In this document: positions 5,529 through 8,544 of the stretch, one piece after another
Layout: each line of letters opens with the position of its first letter
Position numbering within the stretch: position 1 is the stretch's first letter
Source of the DNA: Finegoldia magna
GTDB lineage: Bacteria; Bacillota; Clostridia; Tissierellales; Peptoniphilaceae
Assembly (NCBI RefSeq): GCF_018371055.1
Contig: NZ_JAGYZD010000056.1
Span: 1 to 8,544 of the forward strand
Direction of reading: 5' to 3'
DNA length: 8,544 nucleotides
Made by a program: the position numbers and the translations under genes
Notes under the pieces: generated by a model
What the model saw: the letters and a program-made list of their open reading frames with translations, nothing else
What the model was told of the DNA's origin: nothing
Databases searched by the model: none

Positions 5529-5676
5529 CGTTGGCTTCGTTTATTTTGTAATTTTCCTGATTAATAGACTAGTATAAATAAAATATTTGATGAAAATTCA
5601 CATTTGGATATTAATTCCAGAATGTAGTCAATGTTATGCTTCCACACTATCAAAATAAACTTGCTAATATGTTTGT

Positions 5677-7194
5677 TTATATAAATTTCTTTATTTTACC
5701 AAATATGTAGTTTTTTTCATCTGAGTTCATAGCCATGCTAAAAATTATTATAAAATAACTTATTGTGTACATCATAACGTGACTAATAAATTCTATATAA
5801 AAGTTTGACATTTTTATTTTTTTTATCAAAATCCCTACGAATAGCGATAAAATCGCATATCCAAAAATAGGAATAACATTTTTCCAAAACATTTTAATAT
5901 CAAGTCTGATAACTTTCAAATAAACTCTATTCATAAATATCCATGATGCCATTATAATAGAAACCGTCGTTGCCAATGCTGCACCATACATTCCATATTT
6001 TTTTGAAAAGAAAAATGTTAAAAATACATTTAAAATTGCTGATATAAATAGAATCCTAGCTTTGTACCAATTTTTATTTTTAACAAGCAAAATTACATTT
6101 CCTGAACTTTGTATTAAATCAATAGAGTATGGTATCATTAAAAGTAATGCTACGTAGTATGCTCCAGCAAAATCTTTACCCGCAATAATAAAAATAAATT
6201 CTTTCCCAAAAAGTATTACACCCGTTAACATTAACAGCACTAAATATGCCTGATATCTTCCAATTCTTGTAAAAATTTCTGAAAGTTTTCTTTCTTTGTC
6301 TGGCGTTTCATTTAACCTTGTAATCATAGGTACAATAACACCTGTAATTACAACGCCTGTACTAATGAAAATTGAATTAAATTGAGAACCTATCGAATAT
6401 ACGGCAACTGTTTCTGTTCCATACAACCATCCAAGAATTATTTGATCCGTTTTCCAAAAAATCTGATCTGCAATTGAAATCAATAGCACCGATGCCGATA
6501 GCCCAAATATTCCTCTTATTAAATTATCATCCTTAAAATGATACTTAATTTTAACATTTAGTTCTCGTTTAGAATAATAAAGACAAACAATTACTAAAAA
6601 TATATTCATAATTAACTGTATTACAACAATTGTAGATGCATATGGATACTTCTTAATCATTAATAAGACCGATATTGGTTGTAGAATTGTTATAATTAAA
6701 TCTAACAACTTTCTAAATACAAATTTTTCATTTGCAAGTATTGACGCAGAATATACAGATCCATTTAAATATACGATAATATTTATTATCATTATCCTAA
6801 ACATAAATAAGGCTTCATTTAATTCATGTTCAGATAAACTTTTAAAGAAATTAGACTTAAACAAAAAAGTAATCGGTAATGAAATTATTACTACTATAAT
6901 TGACATTACAATAAATATTCTTCTACTTATAGCTAGCGTATTTTCCATTTTGACTTCATCGTTTTTTATCAGATATTCTGTGTAGTATTTCATAACCGAA
7001 GCATTTAATGATGTATACATTGATGAGAAATATGCTATGATAGACCCTATAAGTTGATAAAGTCCATATTCACCCTTCCCAATATTAGAAAGTAAAATAG
7101 GAATATATGTGATTGAAACTATAGCGGAAATTACAGTGTTTGCAATACTTAGTGCAACCGCTATTTTTTTATTATTATTTACACTTTCCTTCAT
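5677..7194 (-). CDS. Wzx-type polysaccharide flippase (MOP superfamily)
   Basis: The 505-residue, very hydrophobic protein has the layout of a Wzx/RfbX oligosaccharide flippase, with about 12-14 membrane segments along its whole length. Recognisable parts are the N-terminal GEYGLYQLIGS (about 41-51) followed by a segment ending ASVMKYYTEY, and the central FWKTDQIILGWLYGTETVAVYS (about 246-267), characteristic of the polysaccharide_synt family. It would flip undecaprenyl-linked repeat units across the membrane for the neighbouring polymerase. I place the start at 7194 (MKESVNNNKK), which has GAGGG about 9 nt upstream; an in-frame ATG at 7221 would add nine residues but has no ribosome site. 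The gene follows the Wzy-like gene by 58 nt in the same direction, so the two are probably one transcript. Both are visibly richer in A+T than the zinc genes. Substrate and symbol cannot be set from sequence. Confidence 0.9.
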   Translation of the reverse strand: MKESVNNNKKIAVALSIANTVISAIVSITYIPILLSNIGKGEYGLYQLIGSIIAYFSSMYTSLNASVMKYYTEYLIKNDEVKMENTLAISRRIFIVMSIIVVIISLPITFLFKSNFFKSLSEHELNEALFMFRIMIINIIVYLNGSVYSASILANEKFVFRKLLDLIITILQPISVLLMIKKYPYASTIVVIQLIMNIFLVIVCLYYSKRELNVKIKYHFKDDNLIRGIFGLSASVLLISIADQIFWKTDQIILGWLYGTETVAVYSIGSQFNSIFISTGVVITGVIVPMITRLNETPDKERKLSEIFTRIGRYQAYLVLLMLTGVILFGKEFIFIIAGKDFAGAYYVALLLMIPYSIDLIQSSGNVILLVKNKNWYKARILFISAILNVFLTFFFSKKYGMYGAALATTVSIIMASWIFMNRVYLKVIRLDIKMFWKNVIPIFGYAILSLFVGILIKKIKMSNFYIEFISHVMMYTISYFIIIFSMAMNSDEKNYIFGKIKKFI

Positions 7195-7252
7195 ATTTTC
7201 TTCCCTCTTGTGTACGTACATTCATTCGTGAACAATGTCAATTAATTTCCGT

Positions 7253-8544
7253 TTAAATTTTAATTATTTTTCTTCTTTTCCGTATATTATTATAAACTAT
7301 CACTACAAAATTTATCAAAACTATAGCAACCAACACTTCTGATTTTAAAAACAAACTAATTATGCTATCAGCATTTGATCTGGGAATCATTAACAAACTC
7401 CCTATTAACATTAATGTTATACTTCGTCCTAAAATTGTTTTAGAAGTAAATGATGAGCATTTTTTTATAACTATACCATATACATAGCTGAAAATCAAAA
7501 CTCCAAAATAGCCAAAATCATTGTATGCTTCTGCAATATAACATGTGCCTAAACCTCTACCTCTTACATATCCATATGGTAGAACAAGATATGAAATAAT
7601 ATGTGCAAACGAATTACCATTTATTGCTTTTTGAATACTATTTCCACCAAATGAATTGAAGTTAAATAGTATATTACTTATAGGATTATATTTCAGTGCT
7701 TCAATAGTAGATCCGAATGAATAAATTTTTCTGGGAATTTTATGTTCATATAATTTTCCATATCCTATTACACTTGAACTTACTCCTTGCTTTACAAAAA
7801 TATCTATAAATGATGATGATCTATTCGTTTCAAAAATTGTGTTATTAAATCTAATGCTTCCTACTATATCCAAGCCAATAATAAAAAAAGGTACTATTAT
7901 CATTAATGTTATAATTTTGCGTTTACTTATCCATTCATTCTTCCCAGAATTATCCGAACTTCTTAGAATAAAATATATAAAAATTAACGAAACATTTACA
8001 ACAAATATAGATCTGTTCCCTGTCATCAATGTAATAAAAGAATATATTAAAAATAATAAAATAGGAAAATTTGCTTCTTTCTTTTTTGGTAATGTAGAAA
8101 GATAAACAAAGAAATAGATTCTACATCCATAAGCGAATAAAGTAATCAAATATGGAATTCTAACTGCTTCATCTATATACAATTCCGTGTATCCTACTTC
8201 TCTAACCTTTATTACTCTTAATATTTCAATAATAATATAAGGTATATAAGAAGTATAATATAATATTAGGCTAGCCTTTCTAAATAATTCATCGTTGTAT
8301 ATTTTAGACTTAACCCTAATTCCGTTTATATTTACCGATGAAGTATAATATCCTACTGATATTCCTATTAAGGAAATTAACAATGATAAATATATATGAT
8401 TATGCGTTGTTGTGTCAAAAAGCACCACTCCATTTGAATACCCAAAAAATTCATACAAAAAATACGATCCTAATAAAAACATAAAATAACATATCAGAAA
8501 CATTATTAGAACAATATTTTTCTTATAGTTTTTTATGTTGAAGA
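7253..8544 (-). CDS. Wzy-type polysaccharide polymerase (5' end beyond the right edge)
   Basis: A reading frame of 429 codons is open to the right edge. The first ATG inside it (8503) has no ribosome site, and the codons before it (FNIKNYKKNIVLI) continue smoothly into the first membrane segment, so the real start probably lies outside the window. Numbered from that ATG, the protein has many membrane helices, TGNR at 161-164, NSFAHIISYL at 297-306, the motif GRGLGTCYIAEAYNDFGYFG at 315-334, IPRSNAD at 373-379 and a basic C-terminus (RKRRKIIKI). The GLGT-AEAY-DFG-FG block is typical of O-antigen polysaccharide polymerase Wzy proteins, which join repeat units carried on undecaprenyl phosphate at the outer membrane face. 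The large loop at about 215-310 would be external. The flippase gene follows 58 nt downstream, the usual Wzx/Wzy partnership for capsule or another surface glycan. No glycosyltransferase is in view. Confidence 0.85.
   Translation of the reverse strand, partial: FNIKNYKKNIVLIMFLICYFMFLLGSYFLYEFFGYSNGVVLFDTTTHNHIYLSLLISLIGISVGYYTSSVNINGIRVKSKIYNDELFRKASLILYYTSYIPYIIIEILRVIKVREVGYTELYIDEAVRIPYLITLFAYGCRIYFFVYLSTLPKKKEANFPILLFLIYSFITLMTGNRSIFVVNVSLIFIYFILRSSDNSGKNEWISKRKIITLMIIVPFFIIGLDIVGSIRFNNTIFETNRSSSFIDIFVKQGVSSSVIGYGKLYEHKIPRKIYSFGSTIEALKYNPISNILFNFNSFGGNSIQKAINGNSFAHIISYLVLPYGYVRGRGLGTCYIAEAYNDFGYFGVLIFSYVYGIVIKKCSSFTSKTILGRSITLMLIGSLLMIPRSNADSIISLFLKSEVLVAIVLINFVVIVYNNIRKRRKIIKI

Larger units (their letters stand above)
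4869..5676. other. Gene-poor decayed stretch between the polysaccharide and zinc loci
   Basis: No intact gene could be supported in these 808 bases. They hold two coding remnants (4891-5138 on the minus strand, 5264-5468 on the plus strand) and a perfect palindrome at 5501-5528. The pieces 5139-5263 and 5529-5676 show nothing recognisable. There are no terminal inverted repeats, target duplications or transposase motifs. It looks like the residue of an old insertion or of accessory genes in decay. Confidence 0.6.

Noticed and set aside
4869..5676. Insertion sequence remnant
   Set aside because: I found no terminal inverted repeats, no DDE-type motifs and no target-site duplication; the remnants read better as a regulator and an unknown small protein.

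Overview
The window looks like chromosomal DNA of a low-GC Gram-positive bacterium. It is strongly A+T-rich, has GGAGG-type ribosome binding sites, two lipoproteins with a lipobox, and TTGACA/TATAAT-type promoters. The gene set (C69 dipeptidase, zinc ABC operon, Wzx/Wzy surface polysaccharide genes) fits a Gram-positive anaerobic coccus of the Finegoldia/Peptoniphilus kind. That placement is inference; no rRNA or other marker gene is present. Every intact gene lies on the minus strand, so transcription runs from high to low coordinates.

Right part (about 5677-8544): the end of a cell-surface polysaccharide locus, with a Wzy-like polymerase (cut by the right edge) followed by a Wzx-type flippase. 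Middle (about 4841-5676): roughly 800 bp without an intact gene. It holds a broken small regulator with a sigma-70 region-4-like helix-turn-helix, a second decayed coding remnant on the plus strand, a perfect 28-nt palindrome and a strong minus-strand terminator.

Centre (about 732-4836): a zinc-acquisition operon. In transcription order it is a ZinT-type zinc-binding lipoprotein, a ZnuA/AdcA-type substrate-binding lipoprotein with an unusual internal domain of about 130 residues, the ATPase AdcC/ZnuC, the permease AdcB/ZnuB, and a small AbrB-fold protein, closed by a rho-independent terminator. A textbook promoter (TTGACA, 17 nt, TATTAT) overlapped by a Fur-family box lies about 290 bp before the first gene. 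A second palindrome resembling the streptococcal AdcR motif lies closer to the gene, and a terminator-like hairpin sits between zinT and adcA. The expected working is that ZinT and AdcA capture zinc outside the membrane, AdcB carries it across, and AdcC powers the step.

Left edge (1-608): the N-terminal 202 residues of a C69-family dipeptidase with its own promoter.

The most interesting signals are the domain inserted in AdcA exactly where other zinc-binding proteins carry a His-rich loop, the layered regulatory signals before and inside the operon, and the AbrB-like gene at its end. I found no wholly unknown multi-gene system, CRISPR array, rRNA, tRNA or intact mobile element.
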